DNA of 64,000 nucleotides from Mucilaginibacter aquariorum (GTDB taxonomy: Bacteria > Bacteroidota > Bacteroidia > Sphingobacteriales > Sphingobacteriaceae): the NCBI RefSeq assembly GCF_024498135.1, contig NZ_JANHOH010000001.1:1860001-1924000 (forward strand). Reading direction: 5' to 3'. Made by a program: the position numbers and the translations under genes. Below, one piece after another: positions 42,034-50,184 of this stretch (position 1 is the stretch's first letter; every line of letters begins with the position of its first letter). Below the pieces are notes generated by a model. That model did not search any database, was not told where the DNA came from, and was given only the letters and a program-made list of their open reading frames with translations.

Positions 42034-44001
42034 ATGAAAAAAATTATTGGCACTTCTTTATTATTGCTTTCCGCCTTTTTTGCACAGGCACAAAAAAACA
42101 ACCCTAACGATACCATAACTACCAATTACCAGCCATCGGTGCTGTTTTCGCCACTGCCTTATACCGAAAAAGGAAACGAGTTTCACTCAGCCAATGGCGA
42201 GCCCGGCCCTAAATACTGGCAAAACCTTGTAAATTATAAACTGGCTGTAGAGTTGGATACGGCTACTAAAACATTAAGCGGCACCGCCGAAATTACCTAT
42301 GTAAACAATAGTCCCGATGCGTTGCAATACCTTTGGCTGCAGCTTGATCAAAATACTTATAAAAAAGATGCTCGCTCTAACTTTGTTACCGGCGGGCAGG
42401 CTACGCAACACACCAGCGGCTACGAAATAGAATCGGTATTTATTGATAAAGGCGATGTGCGTACAAAAGCCAATTTTACTATTACCGATACACGGATGCA
42501 GATCCGTTTGGCGAAACCATTACACAAAAACATTAGGCTGGTCATCAAATACCGTTACACTATCCCCGGTGCTTTTGGCGGCCGTACCGATTATGTGGAT
42601 ACCAAAAACGGAAAGATCTTCGAAATAGCCCAGTTCTTCCCACGCATGTGTGTTTATGATGATAGCCGCGGCTGGGCAACAGCCCCTTTTTTAGGCAGTG
42701 GTGAATTTTATTGTGAATATGGCGATATCGACTACTCCGTAACTGTACCATGGGATGTATTGGTTGCCGGCCCCGGCGACTTGCTGAACCCCAAAGAAGT
42801 ATTAACGGCCAAACAAATTAGCCGTTTAGAGGCCGCCCGTAACAGCGATAAAACAATAATGATCCGTACCGCGGCCGAGGTTACCGACCCATCATCGCGC
42901 CCGGTAAACAAAGGCAAACTTACCTGGCATTACAAAATGCTGAATACCCGCGATGTGGCTTTTGGTGCTTCTAAAGCGTTTATATGGGATGCGGCGAGGG
43001 TGAATCTGCCGGGTGGTAAAAAATCAATGAGCATGTCTGTTTACCCGGTAGAAAGCCAGGGTAATAACGCGTGGGACCGGTCAACAGAATACCTGAAGGG
43101 CGCTATTGAGCATTTTTCAGAAAAGTGGTACCCATACCCTTATCCTACTGCCATAAACGAAGCGGGCATAGCAGCCGGTATGGAATACCCGGGTATATTA
43201 TTTGATGGCATGAACGATAAAGGTGTTGAACTGTTTTTTGTTACCGCGCACGAAATAGGCCACAACTGGTTCCCGATGATAGTAGGCAGCGACGAACGCC
43301 GTTTTGCATGGATGGACGAAGGTTTTAACACCTTTATAGATGTGTATGCATCTGACGCGTTCAACAAAGGCGAGTACGCCCCAAAACGCGATGGTGAATA
43401 CGCTCCCGGAGGCGGCAATCCTGCCGATGAGATCATCGCGCATATCATCGACCCAAATTCGCCTACCATTATGACCCAACCGGATGCTATACCGGAGAAA
43501 TATCGCCATCCGCTCACCTATTTTAAACCCGCCTTTGGTTTGATATTGCTGCGCGAACAGATCCTGGGTAAGGACAGGTTTGATTACGCCTTCCGTAATT
43601 ATATCAACAAATGGGCCTACAAACATCCTCAGCCCGACGATTTTTTCCGTTCGATGGAAAATGGTGCCGGTGAAGATCTAAGCTGGTTTTGGCGCGGATG
43701 GTTCTACAATAATTACAAACTGGATATAGCCCTGATAGATGCCAAATACGTGGATAAAGACCACAGCAAAGGTGTAAAGCTAACCATCGCCAATAAAGAA
43801 ATGATGGCCATGCCATTTACCGTTGAAGCTAAACTAAAGGATGGCAGCAAGCAACGCACCTATTTTCCAGTGGAGACATGGCTGCAAAACAAGGTAACTA
43901 CCTATACCCTGCCTACCACACAGGATGTGGAAAGCATAACCATTGATCCGGACAATGCTTTGCCGGATGTAAACAGGAAGAATAATAGCAAAAAATTGTA
44001 G
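42034..44001 (+). CDS. M1 family metallopeptidase (exported)
   Basis: I start at ATG 42034, which gives a signal peptide (MKKIIGTSLLLLSAFFAQAQ); the longer frame from 41914 has no such start. The 655-residue protein has an N-terminal beta-saddle domain of M1 enzymes (about 55-290), then the gluzincin domain with HEIGHNW (zinc His406, His410, catalytic Glu407) and the third ligand Glu429 in WMDEGFNTF. The substrate-anchoring motif GxMEN is replaced by AAGMEYPG. It probably works in the periplasm on peptides. It is monocistronic. Confidence 0.92.
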   Translation: MKKIIGTSLLLLSAFFAQAQKNNPNDTITTNYQPSVLFSPLPYTEKGNEFHSANGEPGPKYWQNLVNYKLAVELDTATKTLSGTAEITYVNNSPDALQYLWLQLDQNTYKKDARSNFVTGGQATQHTSGYEIESVFIDKGDVRTKANFTITDTRMQIRLAKPLHKNIRLVIKYRYTIPGAFGGRTDYVDTKNGKIFEIAQFFPRMCVYDDSRGWATAPFLGSGEFYCEYGDIDYSVTVPWDVLVAGPGDLLNPKEVLTAKQISRLEAARNSDKTIMIRTAAEVTDPSSRPVNKGKLTWHYKMLNTRDVAFGASKAFIWDAARVNLPGGKKSMSMSVYPVESQGNNAWDRSTEYLKGAIEHFSEKWYPYPYPTAINEAGIAAGMEYPGILFDGMNDKGVELFFVTAHEIGHNWFPMIVGSDERRFAWMDEGFNTFIDVYASDAFNKGEYAPKRDGEYAPGGGNPADEIIAHIIDPNSPTIMTQPDAIPEKYRHPLTYFKPAFGLILLREQILGKDRFDYAFRNYINKWAYKHPQPDDFFRSMENGAGEDLSWFWRGWFYNNYKLDIALIDAKYVDKDHSKGVKLTIANKEMMAMPFTVEAKLKDGSKQRTYFPVETWLQNKVTTYTLPTTQDVESITIDPDNALPDVNRKNNSKKL

Positions 44002-44026
44002 AGACGCGATACTTCGTGTCTACCCT
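44002..44026. repeat. Family B repeat (GAGACGCGA) after the M1 peptidase gene
   Basis: GAGACGCGATACTTCGTGTC is an imperfect hairpin of the GAGACGCGAnnnnTCGCGTCTC type, starting at the stop codon of the M1 peptidase gene. Better-paired copies are at 56322 and 57251. There is no T-tract here. Confidence 0.5.
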
Positions 44027-44032
44027 CTGCCA

Positions 44033-44127
44033 CGTCATTGCGAGGTACGAAGCAATCTCTTTAAGCAAATCTAGCAGGCAAGGTGTACAACTATCCTAAA
44101 GAGATTGCTTCGTACCTCGCAATGACG
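44033..44127. repeat. Family A inverted repeat (M1 peptidase-maf gap)
   Basis: Ends CGTCATTGCGAGGTACGAAG... and ...CTTCGTACCTCGCAATGACG are perfect reverse complements over 27 nt, extended inward by CTTTA/TAAAG. The centre differs from the his copies. It sits between the convergent M1 peptidase and maf genes. Confidence 0.85.
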
Positions 44128-44151
44128 GGTGGGCTTGAATGTCCTGAGAAA

Positions 44152-44727
44152 CTAAGATTTCAACCTCACCAACTGCTGGTAAACCTTTTCAGTAGGTAAC
44201 CCTACCACATTGGTATAAGAACCGTTGATGCGCTCAATACCAATAAGGCCTATCCGTTGCTGGATGCCGTATGAGCCGGCTTTATCCATAGGTTGATATT
44301 CTTCCACGTAACTGCGGATCTCGTGCTCGGTAAGCTTGCGGAAAAACACCTCGCTACGGTCGTAAAATTTATTGTACTGGTGATTGTGCAACAGGCAAAC
44401 GCCGGTATAAACCTCGTGCACCTTACCCGACAGGCGTTGCAGCATTTCTACTGCATGCTCAGATGATTCGGGTTTGCCTAATATCAGGCCGTCAATAGCT
44501 ACAATAGTATCGGCGGTAAGTACTACTTCGTCGGTAGTAACATCTTCATCAAATGCTTCGGCTTTTTTGGCGGCAATGTAAACGGCTATTTCAGCAGGTG
44601 TTAAGCCATCCGGGTATGATTCGTCCACTTCTTTTAAAACCACACGGAAATCAATATCCATCAGCCTTAAAAGCTCCTGCCTCCTCGGCGATTTTGATGC
44701 AAGAATTATCTTTGGAAAAGCACTCAT
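44152..44727 (-). CDS. maf: Maf family nucleotide pyrophosphatase
   Basis: A 191-residue enzyme that hydrolyses non-canonical or canonical NTPs to NMP and PPi. It begins MSAFPKIILASKSPRRQELL, the classic Maf N-terminus with SxSPRR. The catalytic Asp segment VVLTADTIVAIDG and GKPESSEHAVEMLQRLSGK (the K-P-x motif) are present. Length is normal. I chose the start at 44727; an ATG six codons upstream lies in a family E repeat. YhdE-like dTTPase/UTPase activity is typical of this type. Confidence 0.92.
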   Translation of the reverse strand: MSAFPKIILASKSPRRQELLRLMDIDFRVVLKEVDESYPDGLTPAEIAVYIAAKKAEAFDEDVTTDEVVLTADTIVAIDGLILGKPESSEHAVEMLQRLSGKVHEVYTGVCLLHNHQYNKFYDRSEVFFRKLTEHEIRSYVEEYQPMDKAGSYGIQQRIGLIGIERINGSYTNVVGLPTEKVYQQLVRLKS

Positions 44728-44731
44728 ATTT

Positions 44732-44791
44732 TGTCCATAGTCCATAGGTGTTTAACTTTGCTATGGTCTATTAACTATCGACCATGGTCTA
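44732..44791. repeat. Family E repeat (maf-kdsC gap)
   Basis: TTGTCCATAGTCCATAGGTG and TAACTTTGCTATGGTCTA, CTATCGACCATGGTCTAA repeat the CCATAG/CTATGG units. The copy contains TAACTTTG on the plus strand, and an in-frame ATG on the minus strand for maf. Confidence 0.55.
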
Positions 44792-44796
44792 ACAAT

Positions 44797-45318
44797 CTAC
44801 CAGCTATACGCCTCGGCGTTCATCCACTTGCCCTGTACCTTCATTACTTTTTCAATAATATCGCGGGCACAGCCTTTACCGCCTGCATAAGGCGAAACAT
44901 AAGTACAAATAGCTTTAATTTCTTCGGCGGCATCTGCAGGGCAAACAGGTAAGCCAACCAGCTTCATTACCGCCAGGTCGGGGATATCATCGGCCATATA
45001 AAGGATATTGGCCGGGTTGATGCTTTTTTCCTCGATGTAGATCTTAAACCGCTCAGATTTGGTATGCGCACCCAGGTACACATCATTTATACCCAAACTA
45101 TTTAAACGGAATAATGCGCTTTTTGACCGGCTGCCAGATATTGCAGCAACATTATAACCGCATTTTACGGCCAGTTGCAAAGCGTAGCCATCCTTAATAT
45201 TAAAGGCACGGCTTTGCACACCGGTTTCGGTCACAAATATCGACCCATCGGTTAGTACGCCATCCACATCAAAAATAAACGTGGTTATATCTTTAAGCTT
45301 GGTTAAAAAGGATTCCAT
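44797..45318 (-). CDS. kdsC: 3-deoxy-D-manno-octulosonate 8-phosphate phosphatase (KdsC)
   Basis: A 173-residue HAD-IIIA phosphatase without cap. Nucleophile Asp17 and acid Asp19 lie in FIFDVDGVLTDG. AISGSRSKSALFRL holds motif II, and the C-terminal DIPDLAVMKLVGLPVCPADA holds motif IV. KdsC yields KDO for the lipopolysaccharide core, and this tetrameric C0 HAD length is typical. Neighbours maf downstream and DUF2520 upstream form a common Bacteroidota cluster. Confidence 0.92.
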   Translation of the reverse strand: MESFLTKLKDITTFIFDVDGVLTDGSIFVTETGVQSRAFNIKDGYALQLAVKCGYNVAAISGSRSKSALFRLNSLGINDVYLGAHTKSERFKIYIEEKSINPANILYMADDIPDLAVMKLVGLPVCPADAAEEIKAICTYVSPYAGGKGCARDIIEKVMKVQGKWMNAEAYSW

Positions 45319-45319
45319 C

Positions 45320-45390
45320 TAATTAGTTGATTGGTTCATTAGTTCACTGGTTTATTAGTTGCAAACTGCCAACTATAAACTGCTAACTGA
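45320..45390. repeat. Family D and family C repeats (kdsC-iscX gap)
   Basis: AATTAGTTGATTGGTTCATT and AGTTCACTGGTTTATTAG (family D type) run straight into GTTGCAAACTGCC, AACTATAAACTGC, TAACTG (family C type). It shows two repeat families joined directly. Confidence 0.5.
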
Positions 45391-45394
45391 AAAA

Positions 45395-45637
45395 CTATTG
45401 ATTATCTCTCCACTCGTACACCCATGCAGATTGTATTTGCTCCAGGTGGCCTTCGTTTGATTGCTCCCGCGTGCCGGCAAAGTTTGGCAGGCTAAGCACC
45501 CATTCCAACAGTTCGGTAAAGCGGATACGGTATATTTTTGATTCGTCAAAATCGTCGCCAAACTTTTCGTATAGGCTCAGGGCTATATCTTCGTAGTCGT
45601 TCCAGTGTATCGGCAGGGCGAATTTATCGTCGTTCAT
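45395..45637 (-). CDS. iscX: Fe-S cluster assembly protein IscX
   Basis: An 80-residue acidic protein with the IscX winged-helix pattern: IHWNDYEDIALSLYEKF, then KIYRIRFTELLEWVLSLPNF and a C-terminal HLEQIQSAWVYEW. IscX binds IscS and acts as an iron donor or regulator of cluster assembly. It lies 30 nt after the 2Fe-2S ferredoxin gene, as in the E. coli isc operon where fdx precedes iscX, although the other isc genes are not here. Confidence 0.92.
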   Translation of the reverse strand: MNDDKFALPIHWNDYEDIALSLYEKFGDDFDESKIYRIRFTELLEWVLSLPNFAGTREQSNEGHLEQIQSAWVYEWRDNQ

Positions 45638-45667
45638 TTTTTGGTTGTGAGTTTAAACTAATTAACA

Positions 45668-46000
45668 TTAATGGCCCATAAAGTCTGATTGGTTTGGCAG
45701 GGTAACTTCAATATCGCCATCAATTATTACACATTGGCAACCCAGGCGCGAATTAATACGCGGGTTTACAGCCCTGTCAATAAAATCTTCTTCCTTATCA
45801 GATATCTCCTGGATGTTATCCATCCCCTTGTTTACATATATGTGGCAGGTACTGCAACCGCAAACACCGCCGCAGTTATGTTGCAGCTCAATGCCATTTT
45901 CCAGGCAAACGTCCAATACAGATTCACCCTCGGCTATTGCAAGCTCCACGGTTTCGTGGTCCTTCTCCTCGAAGTTTATCTTTACTTTAAAAATATTCAT
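45668..46000 (-). CDS. fdx: 2Fe-2S ferredoxin (adrenodoxin type)
   Basis: A 110-residue electron carrier with the plant/vertebrate ferredoxin pattern: Cys43-x5-Cys49-x2-Cys52 and Cys90 in SRLGC. The signature HNCGGVCGCSTCHIYV and the following acidic helix (MDNIQEISDKEED) fit the Isc-type Fdx that reduces the scaffold during Fe-S cluster synthesis. It is followed closely by iscX, which supports that role. It begins 19 nt after the DUF2520 gene. Confidence 0.92.
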   Translation of the reverse strand: MNIFKVKINFEEKDHETVELAIAEGESVLDVCLENGIELQHNCGGVCGCSTCHIYVNKGMDNIQEISDKEEDFIDRAVNPRINSRLGCQCVIIDGDIEVTLPNQSDFMGH

Positions 46001-46019
46001 TTTGGCAAAAGTAACAAAA

Positions 46020-46802
46020 TTACTTATCCCCGTTAGGCTTGTTATGGTTTTTGATAATATCCTGACTTAACAGTGTATAAAGTTCCTGTAAACCGGGCTT
46101 GCCCTCAAGCATTTTCAGATGGGCCTGCATCGTAAATTCATCGTTACGTACAGCAGGGCCGGTTTGTACATCGGCAGGTGAGTGTTCCTTTATCTTATCG
46201 GCAGTTTCGGCTATCAGCGGGCGCAGCATATTAAAATCCATATTACGTCCTGCCAAAAGCTGCTCGCCAATGCCATAAAGGTGATTGGTAAAATTGCAGG
46301 CAAAAACGGCAGCCAAATGCAATACCTTACGTTGCGCAGAATTTACGCGGTAAACATTATTGCTGATACTGCGGGCAAGCTCTTCTAAAGTTTTGGTAAC
46401 GGTTTCATCGGCCCCTTCAATACACAGCGGCACATCCCAAAAGTTTACTTCTTTTGTTTTGCTGAAGGTTTGCAACGGATAAAACACACCTGCCTTATCA
46501 GTCAGTTTCAGTATTTCCTGCATATCAACCGCACCCGAGGTATGCACAACTAATTTATCGAAGGAAGACAAATGTTGCAAGAACTCCGGTATAGCATCAT
46601 CCTTAATGGCCAGGATAAAAATATCGGTATCGGCGTTTATATCTTCGGGGTTATCTATTGCTTCGGCGCCTACGTGGTAGGCCAGCAAAGCCGCGTTGTG
46701 CATACTGCGGCTGTAAACCTGCGCAATGCGATGGCCCGCATTTTTAAATGCTGCCGATAAATGTGTGGCAACATTGCCCGAACCAATAATGGTGATACGC
46801 AT
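46020..46802 (-). CDS. Rossmann-like / DUF2520 dehydrogenase-family protein
   Basis: A 260-residue protein similar to ProC-type reductases. The N-terminal Rossmann motif GSGNVATHLSAAFKNAG (7-23) binds NAD(P). Segments TDIFILAIKDDAIPEF and VVHTSGAVDMQEI continue the fold. The C-terminal half (about 140-260) is the all-helical DUF2520 domain. The substrate is unknown. It stands at the head of a minus-strand cluster, followed by fdx, iscX, kdsC and maf. Confidence 0.88.
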   Translation of the reverse strand: MRITIIGSGNVATHLSAAFKNAGHRIAQVYSRSMHNAALLAYHVGAEAIDNPEDINADTDIFILAIKDDAIPEFLQHLSSFDKLVVHTSGAVDMQEILKLTDKAGVFYPLQTFSKTKEVNFWDVPLCIEGADETVTKTLEELARSISNNVYRVNSAQRKVLHLAAVFACNFTNHLYGIGEQLLAGRNMDFNMLRPLIAETADKIKEHSPADVQTGPAVRNDEFTMQAHLKMLEGKPGLQELYTLLSQDIIKNHNKPNGDK

Positions 46803-46877
46803 TGCTATTATTAATTAAGCTGCTAAATTAAATATTTCTGCTATTTTTATTCTTTAATTAATAACCTTAACCACTCC

Positions 46878-47798
46878 ATGAAATTTCTAAAAAGCCTGCT
46901 TGTATTTATTATAGTACTGGCAATTTTTGGCGGCGCTGCCCTCTATATTATATACGATCATTATAACCCCGAGAAAAAAGAGCTTACCTACAAACTGAGG
47001 AAGAATACAAACGGCAGTTACATTGAACTAAGCCAGGGTGTTACCCATTACGAACTGGATGGCCCCGATACCGGCAAGGTTATTATTATGATACATGGCT
47101 TTAGTGTGCCTTATTATATATGGAATGGCACTTATGAGTACCTTACCGAGCACGGTTTCCGCGTTTTACGATACGATCAGTTTGGCCGTGGTTATTCTGA
47201 CAGGCCGAATGTGGTTTACAACAGGCAGCTTTATTTTGGGCAGCTAAACGAACTGATAAAAAAACTGCATCTAAAAAAACCTGTTAGCTTGGTTGGTGTA
47301 TCTTTTGGAGGCAAATTGGCTACAGATTTTACCGCCGCTTATCCTGATGCAGTAAGCAAAGTTATACTTATAGATCCGGCGTATACGTCACCTAAACCCA
47401 CAATCCCACCATTTGTGGCTGATTTTTACGAAGCAACACATGCTGATGAACGCGCCCTTGGCCAACTGACAGATTTTAAATACCCCGACCGCCACCCTAA
47501 TTGGGTAGAACAGTACCGGCCGCAAATGGAGTACAAAGGTTTCCGGAATGCATTAATTTCTACCATGTACAACTACGATTATAATGGTCGCCAGGGTAAT
47601 ATCGCACTCAATAATCAGCACAAACCGGTATTGCTTATTTGGGGCAAGGAAGATAAAACCGTACCTTTTAATTACAGCGATTCGATACGCAGTGTACTAA
47701 AAACCGAATTTTTGCCGGTAGATGATGCCGCGCATTTGCCTTATATTGAGAAGGCAGAACTTGTTAACCCTGCTTTGGTAACATTTTTGAAGAAATAA
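46878..47798 (+). CDS. Alpha/beta hydrolase with N-terminal membrane anchor
   Basis: A 306-residue protein. Residues 5-25 are a hydrophobic helix after a Lys, probably an uncleaved anchor or signal peptide. The hydrolase fold has the oxyanion segment MIHGFSVPYYIWN (71-83), nucleophile Ser142 in VGVSFGG, Asp in LLIWGKEDKTVP (about 255) and the His in DDAAHLPYIE (about 285). It is likely an esterase or lipase in the periplasm. The divergent gene is DUF2520. The UPF0145 gene follows after 35 nt. Confidence 0.88.
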   Translation: MKFLKSLLVFIIVLAIFGGAALYIIYDHYNPEKKELTYKLRKNTNGSYIELSQGVTHYELDGPDTGKVIIMIHGFSVPYYIWNGTYEYLTEHGFRVLRYDQFGRGYSDRPNVVYNRQLYFGQLNELIKKLHLKKPVSLVGVSFGGKLATDFTAAYPDAVSKVILIDPAYTSPKPTIPPFVADFYEATHADERALGQLTDFKYPDRHPNWVEQYRPQMEYKGFRNALISTMYNYDYNGRQGNIALNNQHKPVLLIWGKEDKTVPFNYSDSIRSVLKTEFLPVDDAAHLPYIEKAELVNPALVTFLKK

Positions 47799-47833
47799 TA
47801 TCTAACCCATAAAACAAACACAAATTAAAACCA

Positions 47834-48169
47834 ATGGATACTTCACTCATTACTACAAGCACCGGTTTAGACGGTTACAAAGTTGTTAAACATTTAGGTG
47901 TAGTGCGGGGCATTACCGTGCGCAGCCGCAGCGTGGTAGGTAATTTTGCCGGTGGTATACAATCACTATTTGGCGGCAGGCTGTCTGTTTATGTAGAGCT
48001 TTGCGAAAACGCCCGCGAAGAAGCTTATCACCTGCTGATACAACATGCCCAGGCCTTGGGTGCAAATGCTATTATCAGCATGCGTTATGATGCCAACGAA
48101 GTAATGCAGGGTATTACCGAGGTATTGGCTTATGGCACGGCGGTAGTAGTTGAGAAGGTGGCAGAATAA
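47834..48169 (+). CDS. UPF0145 (YbjQ) family protein
   Basis: A 111-residue protein with the YbjQ motifs: LITTSTGLDGYKVVKHLGVVRGITVRS, GGRLSVYVELCENAREEAYH and the C-terminal GANAIISMRYDANEV. It forms a ring-like pentamer in solved family members; the function is unknown. Soluble. It follows the hydrolase gene and may be co-transcribed. Confidence 0.93.
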   Translation: MDTSLITTSTGLDGYKVVKHLGVVRGITVRSRSVVGNFAGGIQSLFGGRLSVYVELCENAREEAYHLLIQHAQALGANAIISMRYDANEVMQGITEVLAYGTAVVVEKVAE

Positions 48170-48180
48170 TATTTTTGATT

Positions 48181-48244
48181 TGTCATGGTGAGCTTGTCGA
48201 ACCATTTGCCATGCGTATAAGTCTTCGACAGGCTCAGACTGACA
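48181..48244. repeat. Dispersed repeat, TGTCATGGTGAGC...GACAGGCTCAGACTGACA type
   Basis: TGTCATGGTGAGCTTGTCGA and TCGACAGGCTCAGACTGACA are near reverse complements around a 24-nt centre. A looser relative (TGTCATGCTGAAC... CTCAGGATGACA) is at 56207-56299. Confidence 0.65.
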
Positions 48245-48270
48245 ATTTGTTAATAAATAGAGGTGAGAAG

Positions 48271-48304
48271 TGTTCACGTTCACGGCCATGAACGCACGTG
48301 AACA
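48271..48304. repeat. Nested palindrome TGTTCACGT...ACGTGAACA
   Basis: The outer arms TGTTCACGT and ACGTGAACA are perfect 9-nt reverse complements. Inside them CGTTCA and TGAACG form a second perfect pair around CGGCCA. The four half sites GTTCA/TGAAC in 34 nt look like an operator or a compact repeat. Confidence 0.5.
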
Positions 48305-48427
48305 TTATTAAATAACTAATAATCAGAATTTTAACAATTAGACTACTGGCAAAATAATGTCACCATTAAATCCATACCCGGCACAGGTAAAATGTAGTAT
48401 AATATAGGCATACACGCTGCACGGCTT

Positions 48428-48499
48428 CGCAAAGACTGATGTCATTCACCCTCATGGTCGCTGATTTTGAAATTCAGACTGACTAATCGCGTCTTTGCG
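48428..48499. repeat. Inverted repeat CGCAAAGAC / GTCTTTGCG
   Basis: Perfect 9-nt arms at 48428-48436 and 48491-48499, 54 nt apart. A related CGCAAAAACGCTAAGACGC string occurs at 23366-23384. It lies just upstream of the M20 gene promoter. Confidence 0.45.
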
Positions 48500-48529
48500 T
48501 GAAACCTCTTCCTCACAAAAATAAACTTC

Positions 48530-48537
48530 TATCTTTG
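48530..48537 (+). promoter_or_regulatory. Candidate -7 box of the M20 peptidase gene
   Basis: TATCTTTG matches TAnnTTTG exactly and lies 19 nt before the ATG at 48557, giving a short leader. The -33 element is unclear. Confidence 0.5.
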
Positions 48538-48556
48538 CTTCAAAATTACACCTAAT

Positions 48557-49927
48557 ATGCAAGTAATAAAGCACTATATAGAAGCCAATAAACAACGCCT
48601 TTTAGACGAACTTTTCGAATTGCTGCGCTTTCCATCCGTTAGCGCCGACCCAAAATATGCGCCTGATGTTTTAAACGCTGCCGATTATGTGGCCAAAAAA
48701 TTAAACGATGCAGGTGCCGATAAGGTAGAGGTTTGCCAAACAGCAGGCTACCCTATTATTTATGGCGAAAAAATAATTGATGCTTCGTTACCAACAGTAT
48801 TGGTTTACGGTCATTATGACGTACAGCCAGCAGACCCGTTAGAACTTTGGAAAACCCCGCCATTTGAACCTACCGTTCGCGATGGTAAGATCTACGCCCG
48901 CGGCGCTTGTGATGATAAAGGTCAGTTTTACATGCATGTAAAAGCTTTTGAACTGATGATGCAGACCGATACCCTGCCCTGCAATATCAAATTTATGATT
49001 GAGGGCGAGGAAGAAGTAGGCTCTAGCAACCTGGGCATATTTGTAAAAGCAAATAAAGAACGTTTAAAGGCCGATGTGGTGCTGATATCTGATACCTCGA
49101 TGATCAGCATGGAGCATCCTTCGCTGGAAACCGGCTTACGTGGCTTGTCGTACCTTGAGGTGGAAGTTACCGGCCCTAACCGCGACCTTCACTCTGGCGT
49201 ATACGGCGGCGCGGTGGCAAACCCGGCCACTATTCTGGCAAAAATGATAGCCTCCCTGCATGATGATAATAACCATATCGCTATCCCGGGCTTTTATGAT
49301 GATGTTACCGAGCTAACCCCAACCGAACGCGCCGAACTAAATGCCGCGCCTTATGATGAGGAAGAATACAAGAAAGATCTGGATATAGCCGAGGTTTGGG
49401 GCGAAAAGGGTTACACTACCTTTGAACGCACCGGTACCCGCCCTACCCTTGAGGTAAACGGCATTTGGGGTGGCTACACTGGCGAAGGGGCAAAAACAGT
49501 ATTGCCATCAAAAGCCAGTGCCAAAATTTCTATGCGGTTGGTGCCTAATCAAACATCTGATAAAATAACGCAACTGTTTACAGATCATTTCCTGAAGATA
49601 GCGCCGCCTTACGTAAAGGTAAAAATAACCCCACATCATGGCGGCGAACCAGCGGTTACCCCAACAAATAGCATTGCCTACAAAGCAGCACAAAAAGCCA
49701 TTGCAGAATCATTTGGCAAGCAGCCTATCCCAACCCGTGGTGGCGGTAGTATCCCTATTGTTGCCTTATTTGAAGCCGAGCTGGGTATAAAAACCGTGTT
49801 GATGGGTTTTGGCCTTGATAGCGATGCCCTCCACTCGCCAAACGAAAAATACGACATTTTCAATTACTACAAAGGGATAGAAACCATCCCATTGTTCCAT
49901 AAATACTTTGCTGAATTGAGTAAGTAG
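48557..49927 (+). CDS. M20 family dipeptidase / peptidase
   Basis: A 456-residue di-zinc peptidase. The metal motifs are VYGHYDVQPAD (about 82-92), GACDDKGQFY (about 118) and EGEEEVGS (about 150). The dimerisation/lid domain lies around 195-350, and the C-terminal His is in SDALHSPNEKYD near 433. It resembles the dipeptidase/beta-Ala-dipeptidase group acting in the cytosol. The length is normal for the M20 dipeptidase class. It is monocistronic with a short leader. Confidence 0.93.
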   Translation: MQVIKHYIEANKQRLLDELFELLRFPSVSADPKYAPDVLNAADYVAKKLNDAGADKVEVCQTAGYPIIYGEKIIDASLPTVLVYGHYDVQPADPLELWKTPPFEPTVRDGKIYARGACDDKGQFYMHVKAFELMMQTDTLPCNIKFMIEGEEEVGSSNLGIFVKANKERLKADVVLISDTSMISMEHPSLETGLRGLSYLEVEVTGPNRDLHSGVYGGAVANPATILAKMIASLHDDNNHIAIPGFYDDVTELTPTERAELNAAPYDEEEYKKDLDIAEVWGEKGYTTFERTGTRPTLEVNGIWGGYTGEGAKTVLPSKASAKISMRLVPNQTSDKITQLFTDHFLKIAPPYVKVKITPHHGGEPAVTPTNSIAYKAAQKAIAESFGKQPIPTRGGGSIPIVALFEAELGIKTVLMGFGLDSDALHSPNEKYDIFNYYKGIETIPLFHKYFAELSK

Positions 49928-49999
49928 CAGATTTATTAAAATAAATCGAAACAATACTGTCATCGCGCTTATTATTTATTTTATAATAATGAAGTTGTT

Positions 50000-50137
50000 A
50001 TGGCAACAAAAGATCACGCAAAGGGTCAGGCATCCAAGGAGGTGAACGATCCTCAAAGTTCTAAACAGGAAAAAAGCGCTGCTACAAAACAACCAGGTAA
50101 TTCAATGCCGAAAAAAAGAAGACACATCCTGCTTTAG
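50000..50137 (+). CDS. Small basic hypothetical protein (45 aa)
   Basis: ATG at 50000 opens a 45-codon frame ending in TAG. The product is Lys/Ser/Gln rich (MATKDHAKGQASKEVNDPQ...) with a basic KKRRH near the end and no hydrophobic stretch, so it is probably disordered and nucleic-acid friendly. A strong terminator begins 13 nt after its stop, which supports transcription. No family is recognised. Confidence 0.4.
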   Translation: MATKDHAKGQASKEVNDPQSSKQEKSAATKQPGNSMPKKRRHILL

Positions 50138-50149
50138 TAAATCTTTAGC

Positions 50150-50181
50150 AATAAGCCAATGGAAGCATCCATTGGCTTATT
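50150..50181. terminator. Bidirectional terminator with perfect 14-nt arms
   Basis: AATAAGCCAATGGA and TCCATTGGCTTATT pair perfectly around AGCA. It lies between the small basic gene (ends 50137) and the convergent epimerase gene (ends 50185). T-tracts are short on both sides. Confidence 0.75.
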
Positions 50182-50184
50182 TGT

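Larger units (their letters stand above)
48170..48556. other. Gene-free region with three kinds of inverted repeat
   Basis: The 387-nt gap between the UPF0145 and M20 genes holds a GAGCTTGTCGA/TCGACAGGCTC repeat (48181-48244), a nested GTTCACG palindrome (48271-48304) and a CGCAAAGAC/GTCTTTGCG pair (48428-48499), ending in a -7 box (48530). I find no gene on either strand. Confidence 0.6.

Noticed and set aside
48170..48556. tRNA or structured RNA gene in the 387-nt gap
   Set aside because: The inverted repeats do not form a cloverleaf and no CCA-type or anticodon arm pattern is seen. By eye no tRNA was found anywhere in the window.
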